NCBI RefSeq assembly: GCF_002632725.1
Contig: NZ_NJAI01000007.1
Location: 320,369-384,368, forward strand
Source: Xenorhabdus hominickii
GTDB lineage: Bacteria; Pseudomonadota; Gammaproteobacteria; Enterobacterales; Enterobacteriaceae
Length of the DNA stretch: 64,000 bases
Reading direction: 5' to 3'
Positions 54,078 to 63,847 of the stretch are shown here, piece by piece (positions within the stretch are counted from its first letter, which is position 1; each line of letters opens with the position of its first letter). The notes under the pieces are model-generated. The model was not told where the DNA came from and did no database searches. It saw only the letters and a program-made list of their open reading frames with translations. Position numbers and translations under genes: made by a program.

Positions 54078-56246
54078 TTAGCTGATGATATGTAAGATGC
54101 TGTTTAAGATATTGGTAGCTGATTTTTTTATCATAATTTGTGCTTGCTCTAATTTTAGGTTCGCTTGATCAAGTTCTATTCCTGTTTTATTCAGGGACAT
54201 TCCCGTCAGACCGAAAGAAACCCCTGTGAGCGAGGAATTGACACCTACTCTATTTATACTAAGACCCGTAGTGGAGAGTGATGATGCGACATTGTCTATA
54301 CTGAATGCCACTATGGAGCAAGAGAGAACTTTGGTTGAAAATAAAGAAGTTGGACTATCAATGACTACAGCGCTATCGCTTTTTATTGTGATGAGACTAG
54401 GGCTTGAGATCGTTGTCACACCTGTAATGTTCTGTACCCAATTTCCATCAATTTTTGCATTTAAATTCCCTGTAAGTTTGTACGTATCTCCTCCATTGAT
54501 TGTTGTTTTCCGCCCACCCTTGATGGTTTCTTGCTGACCATCTTTGACAGTTAAGGTGTCTTTGCCATCAATGGTGGTTTCATGGTTTGTTTTATAAGAG
54601 AAATTAGCGTTGCCTTGCACGGTATCCTTTTGTTGTTTTTTTATCTCAGTGGTACGATCCCCATCAATAGTGACTTTTTTGTCTTTTTCCACCGAGATAT
54701 TCATGTCCCGTTCTGCATGCAGATCAAATAATTCTTTATCAGGTTCATCATCTAAAAAGAGATAGTTTGCCTGATCATGTTTTCCACCTTTCGTGTTTGA
54801 CATAATGCCAACACGGGTTTCATGTTTCGGTAGCTCCCAAGGCGGCATATTTTCATTGTTGTAAGTACTGCCGATGACTAAGGGTTTATCAGGGTCACCA
54901 TTGACAAAACTGATAATCACCTCTTCACCCACGCGGGGAATACATACGCTGCCATACCGCCAGCCGGCCCAAGGGGTTGCTACGCGTATCCAGCAAGAGC
55001 GGGTATCATCTTTTTTGTCGTCTTTATCCCATCGGAATTTCACCTTTATCCGGCCGTATTTATCAGTCCATATATGCTTATCTTTGGGGCCGGTGACGAC
55101 AGCAGTTTCAAGCCCCATTACTTTTGGCCATGGCGTTACCGCCGAAGGTTTCCAAGGGGTATTGGCAGGAATAGCATCAAATTGAACGAGATTTTTATCT
55201 TGGTTGTTATCAAATAAGTCGTCAACCAAATCATCAATAAAGCTAGAGTTGTAAGACGTTTCGTAGAAAGAGTAGTGTGCGCCTGTAATTAAGTAGTCAC
55301 CGTGGTCATCGCCTTTAATATTATTGGGTAGCAATAGGGTGAATATATGGCCTGGAGCCATGCCTAATACATTTCCTTTTCCGTCAATCAATTCGCTTTT
55401 TGCTTCGGAAGCTTGCTGACGTACTCGAGCATAAAACTGTCCTTGCTCACTTTTCACATAGCGCCCGGGCCAAATGAATATCTCTGTGTCATCAATGGAA
55501 CTGGCTGGAGTCTGAGCGGCGGTATATAGTTTGGCTCTCGGTTTGCGGAAATCGTAGTCATCAAGACTATAGCTATTTGGTATGGTAACGCTACAGACAT
55601 TCCAATTATAGATATGTTCAATAAGGTGTTCTTTTAGTGATCGATGTGCATTGATATATTTAATGTTTTTATATCCCAGCATGGGTTCATGTGATTGTGG
55701 TGTATCTACCAAAATCAGGGTATGGCTTCCCATATCGTGTTTGAAATAATAATAAATCCCTTCATGTTCCATTAGACGATGAATAAAATCGAAATCAGTT
55801 TCATTATGTTTAGCGCAATATTCCCATGTGCGATATTTTTCAATGAGCTGATTTTCAAAGGGAATATTTGCATTATTCAATACCGTTGCAATAATATCCG
55901 GCACCGTTTTATCTTGCCAAATACTATAACCAACTCGTTGTTTTAACTCCCATAACTTAGGTCTTACGGTAGCGGTATATAAATAGAGTCTATTATCATA
56001 TTGATAGAATGGGGCGTAGGCTATTTTTTCTATGAAACCACTTAAATATCTTTTTGGCGCTGATTTGCTATTTATTTCTACAGTGAGTGTTGTGTTATGT
56101 AGAGAGATTGGATCTGATAATCTTTTCTCACTGAATAATTGAACTTCAAACTCGTAAGCTTCCGATAATTTTTCTGTTCCTGTCAGTGATTTGAAATATA
56201 AAGACTTTCCAGGTAATGAAGTATGTACGATAAATTTTCTCTCCAT
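54078..56246 (-). CDS. vgrG: VgrG spike protein (TssI) with extended C terminus, cluster B
   Basis: This VgrG has about 722 residues, some 80 more than cluster A. The gp27-like part (YEFEVQLFSEKR, MEHEGIYYYFKHD), the OB-fold (GRIKVKFRWDKDDKK, SCWIRVAT, RVGEEVIISFVNGDPDKPLVIG) and NMPPW are present. The extra C terminus (about 640-722) has strands with a short period such as TGVSFGLTGMSLNKTGIELD, so it looks like a lengthened needle instead of an enzyme domain. I use the ATG at 56246 with AAGGAAA upstream; the frame itself opens at 56303. It is the first gene of cluster B. Confidence 0.94.
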   Translation of the reverse strand: MERKFIVHTSLPGKSLYFKSLTGTEKLSEAYEFEVQLFSEKRLSDPISLHNTTLTVEINSKSAPKRYLSGFIEKIAYAPFYQYDNRLYLYTATVRPKLWELKQRVGYSIWQDKTVPDIIATVLNNANIPFENQLIEKYRTWEYCAKHNETDFDFIHRLMEHEGIYYYFKHDMGSHTLILVDTPQSHEPMLGYKNIKYINAHRSLKEHLIEHIYNWNVCSVTIPNSYSLDDYDFRKPRAKLYTAAQTPASSIDDTEIFIWPGRYVKSEQGQFYARVRQQASEAKSELIDGKGNVLGMAPGHIFTLLLPNNIKGDDHGDYLITGAHYSFYETSYNSSFIDDLVDDLFDNNQDKNLVQFDAIPANTPWKPSAVTPWPKVMGLETAVVTGPKDKHIWTDKYGRIKVKFRWDKDDKKDDTRSCWIRVATPWAGWRYGSVCIPRVGEEVIISFVNGDPDKPLVIGSTYNNENMPPWELPKHETRVGIMSNTKGGKHDQANYLFLDDEPDKELFDLHAERDMNISVEKDKKVTIDGDRTTEIKKQQKDTVQGNANFSYKTNHETTIDGKDTLTVKDGQQETIKGGRKTTINGGDTYKLTGNLNAKIDGNWVQNITGVTTISSPSLITIKSDSAVVIDSPTSLFSTKVLSCSIVAFSIDNVASSLSTTGLSINRVGVNSSLTGVSFGLTGMSLNKTGIELDQANLKLEQAQIMIKKSATNILNSILHIIS

Positions 56247-57323
56247 AAAATTTCCTTGCTTTTGTTGATAGCTACCGCACGTGCCTTGCAGAACAAGGAA
56301 CATTACAGCAATTGGAGTAGTAAATGATGTAATATGGAGTTAAGCATATTGTTTATTATTCTCAATTAGAAAGTACCGTTTCGTTTACATAATATATAAT
56401 TTTATTTTTATTATTTATCTTGAGGCTATGTATTTATTTGTTGAATAAGCTATTTTTATAAACCCTGACTTGTTTAATGATGGCTATGCTGAAAAGGTGT
56501 GTTGATTAAATGTTTTTTAGGGTTGATAATTTACAATCTATTAGTTTTAGTGTTATTTTTTATGGTCTACGTGGGTACATTGACTGGGTTTATTTATCTA
56601 ATGGCGTTTTAATCGGAAAAAATACATTTTTCATCAATGAATTTCTTATGGACATAAGTTGTCGGATAAATTTAATGTTTATAATTTTTAATTGGTTAAT
56701 TTATATTTTTTAATGTAATAAATAAGTTATTTTTATTGTTTTTTGAAGGGTGTGTATGTATCTATTGAATAAAATAGTTTAATGAACATCAGGTTGTTTA
56801 GAGGGAGAATAGAATTGTGTAGGAAGTGCATATCAAATTGTTGTTTTGTGAGTTGGACGGTAATGTGCAAGACGACAGGTATGTTGATTATGTTATGCCA
56901 ATGTATCTTACGGTATTAATCGAAGTTGAAAATTCACTCAAGCTGTATAATTCAATTTTTTAAATTATTATTCTATTTAATCAACTATTGAGTGGGGTTT
57001 TATTCTGTTAATTTCGGTTTTTTTGGATTTATTGAAAATTCTAATTGTGAATTTAATGTTGCTTTTTTTACCACAAAAACTACTTTTTCAGATAGAGAAT
57101 AAAGGGGGGGTGATAGCATTTTAATCTGATTTAATAATTTGATTTAATTGTATTTTTTTATTTAAATGTTAGTTTTTTAAATAAAAAATTATCTGTGTTT
57201 TGTAATGAAAATGTGATTTAAATCCTAAAAATAAACTAATTGTGTTATAGGCTATTATTCTGTATTGGCTTTTTTTATTCAGCATATTATGCTTGCGAAA
57301 ATTATTCGTTAATTGGGGGCAGA
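56247..57323. other. About 1.1 kb AT-rich region between cluster B and dadA, no convincing gene
   Basis: This stretch holds the cluster B leader at its left end and the dadA upstream region at its right end. Between them it is very AT-rich, with long runs of A and T. One 67-residue plus-strand frame (56510-56713) has no family look and no clear ribosome binding site. A weak CRP-like half site (TGTGATTTAAATCC, near 57212) precedes dadA. The composition would suit H-NS binding, which is a guess. Confidence 0.5.
56265..56298 (-). promoter_or_regulatory. Conserved vgrG leader element, cluster B
   Basis: On the coding strand a CCTTG-TTCTG-CAAGG hairpin is followed by the core CGTGCGGTAGCT, 18 nt before the vgrG ATG. 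The cluster A element (21961-21994) shares about 26 of the 34 positions and the same hairpin placement, while the surrounding DNA does not align. The role is unknown. Confidence 0.5.
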
Positions 57324-58625
57324 ATGAAAGTCCTTATTTTAGGTAGTGGCGTTATTGGCGTAACTAGTGCGTGGTATCTCGCGCAAGAAGGTCATGAAGT
57401 TACCGTGATTGACCGCCAGAATAGTGCAGCGGAGGAAACCAGTGCCGGTAATGCCGGTCAGATCTCACCAGGATATGCAACTCCGTGGGGGGCTCCCGGG
57501 ATACCTCTGAAAGCAATAAAATGGATATTTCAACGTCACGCACCTTTGGCTATTCGTCCTGATGGTTCATTATTTCAATTACGCTGGATGTGGGAGATGT
57601 TGCGTAATTGTGATGCAAGCCACTATGCAATGAATAAAAGCAGAATGGTGCGCTTGGCAGAATATAGTCGGGATTGTATTAAGCAATTAAGGGCAGATAC
57701 AGGGATCCAATATGAAGGTCGTCAGGGTGGAACCTTACAATTATTCAGAACAGAAAAACAATTTGATAATGCTGCTAATGATATTGAAGTATTAGAACAG
57801 GAAGGCGTTCCTTATCGATTATTAACCGCAGATCAATTGGCAATAGCAGAACCCGCTCTCGCTCATTCCTCTCATAAATTGACGGGTGGATTGCAATTAC
57901 CCAACGATGAAACAGGGGATTGCCAGATTTTTACCAAAACACTGGCCAAAATGTCAGAAGACGCAGGTGTGAAGTTTATATTTAATAAGCAGATTCAACA
58001 GATTTTGGTGGATGGGAACAAAATCACGGGCATCCAATGCAATGATGGCATTATGACCGCAGATAATTATGTGGTCGCAATGGGGGCTTATTCTACGGAG
58101 ATTTTGAAAAACTTGGTCAAAATTCCGGTTTATCCATTAAAAGGTTATTCGTTGACCATGCCGATTATGGATGAATCAAGAGCACCTGTCTCAACGGTGT
58201 TGGATGAAACTTATAAAATAGCGATTACTCGTTTTGATAACCGTATTCGTGTTGGTGGTATGGCTGAAATGATGGGATTTAATTTAAACGTGCCTCAGAA
58301 TCGCTGTGAAACATTGAAAATGGTAGTGCAGGATCTTTACCATAATGGTGGCAACATTACAGAGGCTTCATTCTGGACCGGATTACGTCCCATGACTCCG
58401 GATGGTACTCCGATCGTTGGCCCAACCAAATATGCGAATCTTCATTTAAATACTGGGCACGGAACTTTGGGCTGGACTATGGCCTGTGGTTCAGGGAAGT
58501 TATTGGCTGATTTGATTTCTGGCAAGAAGCCTGATATTGCAGCAGATGATCTCTCTGTATTCAGATATACCGATGGATTCAATATAAAAGTGCTTCCAGT
58601 GAAGCCTCATTTACATATTGCATAA
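57324..58625 (+). CDS. dadA: D-amino acid dehydrogenase DadA
   Basis: DadA is an FAD enzyme at the inner membrane that deaminates D-alanine and other D-amino acids into the respiratory chain. The N-terminal Rossmann motif [19 protein letters not shown], the [17 protein letters not shown] block and [14 protein letters not shown] are typical. I start it at 57324 (MKVLILGSG), after a GGGGG-containing ribosome binding site, giving 433 residues. The frame opens at 57240, but the extra 28 residues do not fit the family. dadX follows 16 bp downstream. Confidence 0.96.
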   Translation: MKVLILGSGVIGVTSAWYLAQEGHEVTVIDRQNSAAEETSAGNAGQISPGYATPWGAPGIPLKAIKWIFQRHAPLAIRPDGSLFQLRWMWEMLRNCDASHYAMNKSRMVRLAEYSRDCIKQLRADTGIQYEGRQGGTLQLFRTEKQFDNAANDIEVLEQEGVPYRLLTADQLAIAEPALAHSSHKLTGGLQLPNDETGDCQIFTKTLAKMSEDAGVKFIFNKQIQQILVDGNKITGIQCNDGIMTADNYVVAMGAYSTEILKNLVKIPVYPLKGYSLTMPIMDESRAPVSTVLDETYKIAITRFDNRIRVGGMAEMMGFNLNVPQNRCETLKMVVQDLYHNGGNITEASFWTGLRPMTPDGTPIVGPTKYANLHLNTGHGTLGWTMACGSGKLLADLISGKKPDIAADDLSVFRYTDGFNIKVLPVKPHLHIA

Positions 58626-58641
58626 ATTATAAGGGGTCGTC

Positions 58642-59709
58642 ATGCCACGTCCTATTTTGGCAACGATTCATCTCGACGCATTCAGCCATAATTTGGCTGT
58701 TATTCGCCAGAAGGTCGGTAACAGTAAAGTTTGGTCGGTAGTGAAAGCGAACGCGTATGGACATGGATTGGACAGAATATGGCAATCACTCATGCAAACA
58801 GATGGTTTTGCGCTGCTTGACATGAATGAAGCTATTTATTTAAGGGAACAGGGATGGCGGGGGCCAATCCTGCTATTGGAAGGTTTTTTCAAGCCGTCGG
58901 ATTTGCAGATCATTAATGAGTATGGTCTGACAAGTGCAGTACATAGCTATTGGCAGCTTGAAGCGATAGAAAATGCCAAATTGGACAATCCTATTGATAT
59001 TTATTTAAAACTCAATAGCGGTATGAATCGATTAGGATTTACTCCAGAAGTCTATCCGCAGGTCGTTTCGATGGCTAAAGAAATTAAAAATATCAAATCA
59101 GTGACTTTGATGACTCATTTTGCCAATTCTGATAATAAAGTGGGTGTTGATGGACAGTTTGCGGTTGTTGAACGTTTGAGAATGAATACTCTGTCTCACT
59201 GTTTGGCAAATTCTGGGGCTGTTTTGTGGCATCCTAAGACTCATGGTGATTGGACACGACCAGGTATTATTCTTTATGGTGCATCTCCGAGCGGAAAGTG
59301 GCGTGATATTGAAAGTGTTGGTTTGAAATCCACCATGACATTGCAGAGTGAAATTATCGCGGTTCATGAGCTTCCCAGAGGTGAAAAAATTGGCTACGGC
59401 AGTCGTTATATGACTCAGAAAATTATGCGCGTAGGGACAATCGCATGTGGTTATGCGGATGGATATCCACGACATGCCCCAACGGGCACTCCTGTCATCG
59501 TTGATGGTATCCGTACTCAGTTATTAGGTTCCATATCAATGGATATGATGACGGTTGATTTGACACCTTGCCCACAGGCAAAAGTAGGCAGTCTCGTAGA
59601 ATTGTGGGGGCAGAAATTACCCGTGGATGAAGTGGCTGAATCCGCAGGAACTATTGGTTATGAACTTTTGTGCGCCTTAGCGAAGCGTGTTCCTGTCATT
59701 GTAGATTAA
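58642..59709 (+). CDS. dadX: Catabolic alanine racemase DadX
   Basis: DadX interconverts L- and D-alanine with pyridoxal phosphate, so that DadA can use L-alanine. The PLP lysine is Lys35 in VVKANAYGHG; the catalytic tyrosine lies in IGYGSRYM. Its length, 355 residues, is usual. AAGGGG precedes the ATG. The pairing with dadA identifies it as dadX and not alr. A large hairpin lies just after the stop. Confidence 0.95.
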   Translation: MPRPILATIHLDAFSHNLAVIRQKVGNSKVWSVVKANAYGHGLDRIWQSLMQTDGFALLDMNEAIYLREQGWRGPILLLEGFFKPSDLQIINEYGLTSAVHSYWQLEAIENAKLDNPIDIYLKLNSGMNRLGFTPEVYPQVVSMAKEIKNIKSVTLMTHFANSDNKVGVDGQFAVVERLRMNTLSHCLANSGAVLWHPKTHGDWTRPGIILYGASPSGKWRDIESVGLKSTMTLQSEIIAVHELPRGEKIGYGSRYMTQKIMRVGTIACGYADGYPRHAPTGTPVIVDGIRTQLLGSISMDMMTVDLTPCPQAKVGSLVELWGQKLPVDEVAESAGTIGYELLCALAKRVPVIVD

Positions 59710-59716
59710 TCTTTTC

Positions 59717-59776
59717 TATCCCGTCATTATTCAAGTCACAGCACACTAAAGCTGTGACTTGAATAATGACGGGATA
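59717..59776. repeat. 25-bp perfect inverted repeat between dadX and yeaD
   Basis: The arms 59717-59741 and 59752-59776 are exact reverse complements, 25 bp each, around a 10-nt loop. The outer end is TATCCCGTCATTATTC. There is no T-run after either arm, so it is not a standard terminator, although it can block or stabilise the two converging transcripts. It resembles the palindromic intergenic repeats common in this group of bacteria. Confidence 0.8.
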
Positions 59777-59781
59777 CTCAG

Positions 59782-60663
59782 TTAATTACCATCAGGAATT
59801 CTGCGACAACGAATAACAATAGAAAGCCTGGCTGGATTACCATTTTTAGGTTGCAATGGGCGATTAATACGTGCAGTTTCGACGCAAGCCATGTTTTTAT
59901 AACCGTTCTTGTTCATATCTTTCATACTACTGGAAAGTGTAGCGCCAGGATTCCAACACACTATATCACTATGGTGATAATGGTGTATTTCAATCGTCCG
60001 TTTCCATTTAGGGTCTATGAGTAGGCTAAAATCGCCGGGTTCTGTATAGATGCGGTCAGTTCGGCCTTGAAAGACTAAATCCTTACGAATGTAATGTTCT
60101 CTATCGGTAACAGTATCAATAAAATGAGCACCAAGCCCACTGACTTTAATATTATTGATATCACTAATATTAAAGTAAGAGTGGAGGGCGCAAGTAGCCT
60201 GATATTCACCGTGAGATTCCAACTCTATTTCACAAGTTTCCCCTAACTTAAAACGAGCAATCAGCGTGAATTCATGTGGCCATAACTTATGGGTATATGC
60301 GCTATCTTGTAGTACAAATGTTAAAATAACACCATGCTCATTTTCGTCATGAGCCTTAAGTTGCCAAGGTAATATTCGTGCAAAGCCGTGGCTAGGAGAG
60401 GCTGATGAACCAAACCAAGGCCAACAGATTGGAATACCACCACGAATGGCTGTGCCAGCCTTGAAGGCCGTTTTATCGCTTAACCATAATACTGGTTTTT
60501 CTCCACTGGGCTGCCATGTTATCAAATGGGCACCCTGAATACTGATTGCTCCGAGTACTTTTGGATGAGAAATAACAATGAATGGTAAGCCATCGATATC
60601 TCTCTGACTGATGTAAGGCGATATCTGTTCTACAATCGGTGATGAGTAAATTTCATCCAGCAT
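59782..60663 (-). CDS. yeaD: D-hexose-6-phosphate mutarotase YeaD
   Basis: YeaD is an aldose 1-epimerase-like enzyme that interconverts anomers of glucose 6-phosphate. The 293-residue chain has the family features AIRGGIPICWPWFG (about 73-86), SHGFARILPW and ALHSYFNISDI, with the expected histidines. WNPGATLSSSMKDM near the C terminus is also typical. It lies downstream of gapA in the same orientation, as in E. coli. A gapA terminator and a repeat separate the two. Confidence 0.9.
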   Translation of the reverse strand: MLDEIYSSPIVEQISPYISQRDIDGLPFIVISHPKVLGAISIQGAHLITWQPSGEKPVLWLSDKTAFKAGTAIRGGIPICWPWFGSSASPSHGFARILPWQLKAHDENEHGVILTFVLQDSAYTHKLWPHEFTLIARFKLGETCEIELESHGEYQATCALHSYFNISDINNIKVSGLGAHFIDTVTDREHYIRKDLVFQGRTDRIYTEPGDFSLLIDPKWKRTIEIHHYHHSDIVCWNPGATLSSSMKDMNKNGYKNMACVETARINRPLQPKNGNPARLSIVIRCRRIPDGN

Positions 60664-60740
60664 CTGTCATAACCTTATGTGATCCTGAATTGATAGGTGG
60701 ATAGGGGCAAGAATAGCTCAATGTTTTAAATATATAAATA

Positions 60741-60768
60741 TAAAAGCCATCTGTTAACAGATGGCTTT
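60741..60768 (-). terminator. Rho-independent terminator of gapA
   Basis: A 13-bp self-complementary stem (aaagccatctgtt / aacagatggcttt, 60743-60768) is followed on the minus strand by TTTTATATTTATATATTT. It lies about 75 bp after the gapA stop. Confidence 0.8.
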
Positions 60769-60780
60769 CGAATATGGATA

Positions 60781-60834
60781 TATACTCTTCATCTTTCAGG
60801 TTGTCGTTATGCAACTCGAAATCTATTGAGTATA
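60781..60834. repeat. Imperfect palindromic dispersed repeat between gapA and its terminator
   Basis: The 54-bp element begins TATACTC and ends GAGTATA, with inner arms AGGTTG and GCAACT. The right half (60810-60834) matches 23071-23095 at 22 of 25 bases. It lies 9 bp after the gapA stop, inside the transcribed region. This type of intergenic palindrome is familiar from Photorhabdus and Xenorhabdus genomes, as far as I recall. Confidence 0.6.
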
Positions 60835-60843
60835 AAAGCTCAA

Positions 60844-62206
<1,363 letters not shown>

Positions 62207-62620
62207 ATGACTAAAAGTCAAAATATTTCCCTTTCCATAGAAAAACTTAGTGAAATGCAGCGCTACGTTACACAAGAAGCCGGTACTGAACCGCCCTTTT
62301 CAGGAAAACTGCTGCACAACAAAAAAAATGGTACTTATCATTGCTTGTGTTGCCGCCAGCCATTATTTATTTCTGACACTAAATTTGATTCTGGTTGTGG
62401 GTGGCCGAGTTTTTACCAGCCGATTAATGATGAGACCATAACTTATCTTGATGATTATTCTCATAACATACATCGGATAGAAGTACGTTGTAGCCATTGT
62501 CAGGCACACTTGGGACATGTTTTTCCCGATGGCCCTAAACCAACGGGAGAACGTTTTTGTATTAATTCAGCAGCATTACGTTTTATTGATAAAGAAACTG
62601 ATGAAGAAACAGTCGGTTAA
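62207..62620 (+). CDS. msrB: Peptide methionine-R-sulfoxide reductase MsrB
   Basis: MsrB reduces methionine R-sulfoxide in proteins. The 137-residue chain has the zinc-binding cysteines in HCLCC (about 44-47) and RCSHC (about 93-96), the CGWPSF block, and the catalytic cysteine in RFCINSAAL (about 117). I start it at the ATG at 62207, 8 nt after AAAAGG; an in-frame GTG at 62198 overlaps that site. yeaC follows as in E. coli, after 180 bp. Confidence 0.96.
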   Translation: MTKSQNISLSIEKLSEMQRYVTQEAGTEPPFSGKLLHNKKNGTYHCLCCRQPLFISDTKFDSGCGWPSFYQPINDETITYLDDYSHNIHRIEVRCSHCQAHLGHVFPDGPKPTGERFCINSAALRFIDKETDEETVG

Positions 62621-62800
62621 TATTGTTAGTAAAGGTTTTTGAGCGAAATGAAATATTAAATTCAACAATAATAGGAAAAACGATTCAGCTTATTATCATT
62701 ATTGTAATAATGTGATGTAGTGCCAAAATGCAGTACCAATATAGTCCTGCCAACAATATAGCCGTACCAAATAGTACATATAGCTGTTAAGGAAATATCG

Positions 62801-63070
62801 ATGAAGTTGGATGATTTACTCTCTGCCATGACGCCTGAAATTTATCAGCGCTTGGTTCAAGCTGTTGAATTAGGAAAATGGCAGGATAGTGTACCACTCA
62901 CGCCAGAACAGAAAGAACACAGTTTACAAATGGTGATGCTCTGGCAAGCCAAGCATAATCATGATCCTGAACATATGACGATTGGTACGGATGGTCAAAT
63001 TGCTATGAAAAGCAAACAAGAGCTAAAAGCGATATTCCAAACTGAAATACGCTTCATTAGTCATCTTTAG
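62801..63070 (+). CDS. yeaC: DUF1315 family protein YeaC
   Basis: This 89-residue protein follows E. coli YeaC closely (LTPEQKEHSLQMVMLWQAKH, then HMTIGTDGQIAMKSKQELK). The function is not known. It probably reads from its own or the msrB transcript; AAGGAAA lies 6 nt before the ATG. The msrB-yeaC pairing beside gapA is conserved in enterobacteria. Confidence 0.93.
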   Translation: MKLDDLLSAMTPEIYQRLVQAVELGKWQDSVPLTPEQKEHSLQMVMLWQAKHNHDPEHMTIGTDGQIAMKSKQELKAIFQTEIRFISHL

Positions 63071-63252
63071 TTACTAATAGTCATATGTAGATATGTGCTT
63101 GTTATTAATGCATTGATTTTAATCTAATTTAATTTGTTTTTTATTTTTATAGTCAGTAGTAGTCACAAGAACACACCTTGTGTCACGAAATATGTACATG
63201 AGTGCGTACATAAACTACATTAAAAGTTGTATTTTTTTTTGAGGAAAGTGAT

Positions 63253-63847
63253 ATGGCTATTACTGATTCATGGCTGCGTTCCACCAATGGTAAACCCCAA
63301 GAAAAAATGATTACCAAGTCAGATAGGGATGGGCTGTCTGTTCGTGTGACATCTAAAGGAAAAATCATATTTCAACTCAGGTATCGCTGGAACGGGAAAG
63401 GGGGATCGAATTGACATTGGAACCTATCCAGCAACCGGCTTAAAAGATGCCCGTGATTCAGTGATTTTCTATCGCGGGGAATTGGAACAACACCGCAACC
63501 CGAAAATAGTCAAGCGTGTTCGTAAAGAATCCGCCTTGAGTGCAGTCACCGTGGAAGCACTGATCAGAGAATGGTGGGTAGCAATAATGCAAGACTCGAA
63601 GGTGAAAGCCGATGAGATTTTGCGTTCTTTCGAGCTTTACATTTTCCCAAAGATTGGCGAATTACCTCATGATGAGGTAACGCTTCACGTCTGGCTTTCT
63701 TTAATTGAAGGCGTGACCAAGCGAGTGCCAGCAATTGGTGCTCGCATATTAATATACTCCAAGACTGCGCATAAATGGGCAGTTCGGAGGGCAGGGCGAA
63801 AGCATACTTTGATTAACATTCAGCCAAAGAAAACTTTGGCGCGGTAA
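63253..63847 (+). pseudogene. Broken P4-type tyrosine integrase
   Basis: The ATG at 63253 opens MAITDSWLRSTNGKPQEKM, the arm-binding N-terminal domain (DUF4102 type) of P4-like integrases. The frame stops at 63412-63414. A run of five G (63400-63404) has one extra base; reading four restores GDRIDIGTYPATGLKDARD, which continues in the next frame to 63847. The catalytic domain with its R-H-R-Y residues is absent, because the sequence runs into transposase remnants. The two defects make it inactive. No tRNA gene is adjacent. Confidence 0.85.

Noticed and set aside
56270..56300. Possible sigma-54 promoter in the vgrG leaders (GGCACG ... GTAGC)
   Set aside because: The GG and GC are 11 bp apart instead of 10, the -12 part is TAGC, not TTGC, and the site would leave almost no leader. 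Both copies share the wrong spacing.
56510..56713. 67-codon frame in the AT-rich gap before dadA
   Set aside because: Hydrophobic by base composition, no good ribosome binding site, and no neighbour or family support.
63071..63252. tRNA gene or attachment site before the integrase
   Set aside because: No cloverleaf or conserved tRNA 3' end could be found, so no att site is claimed.
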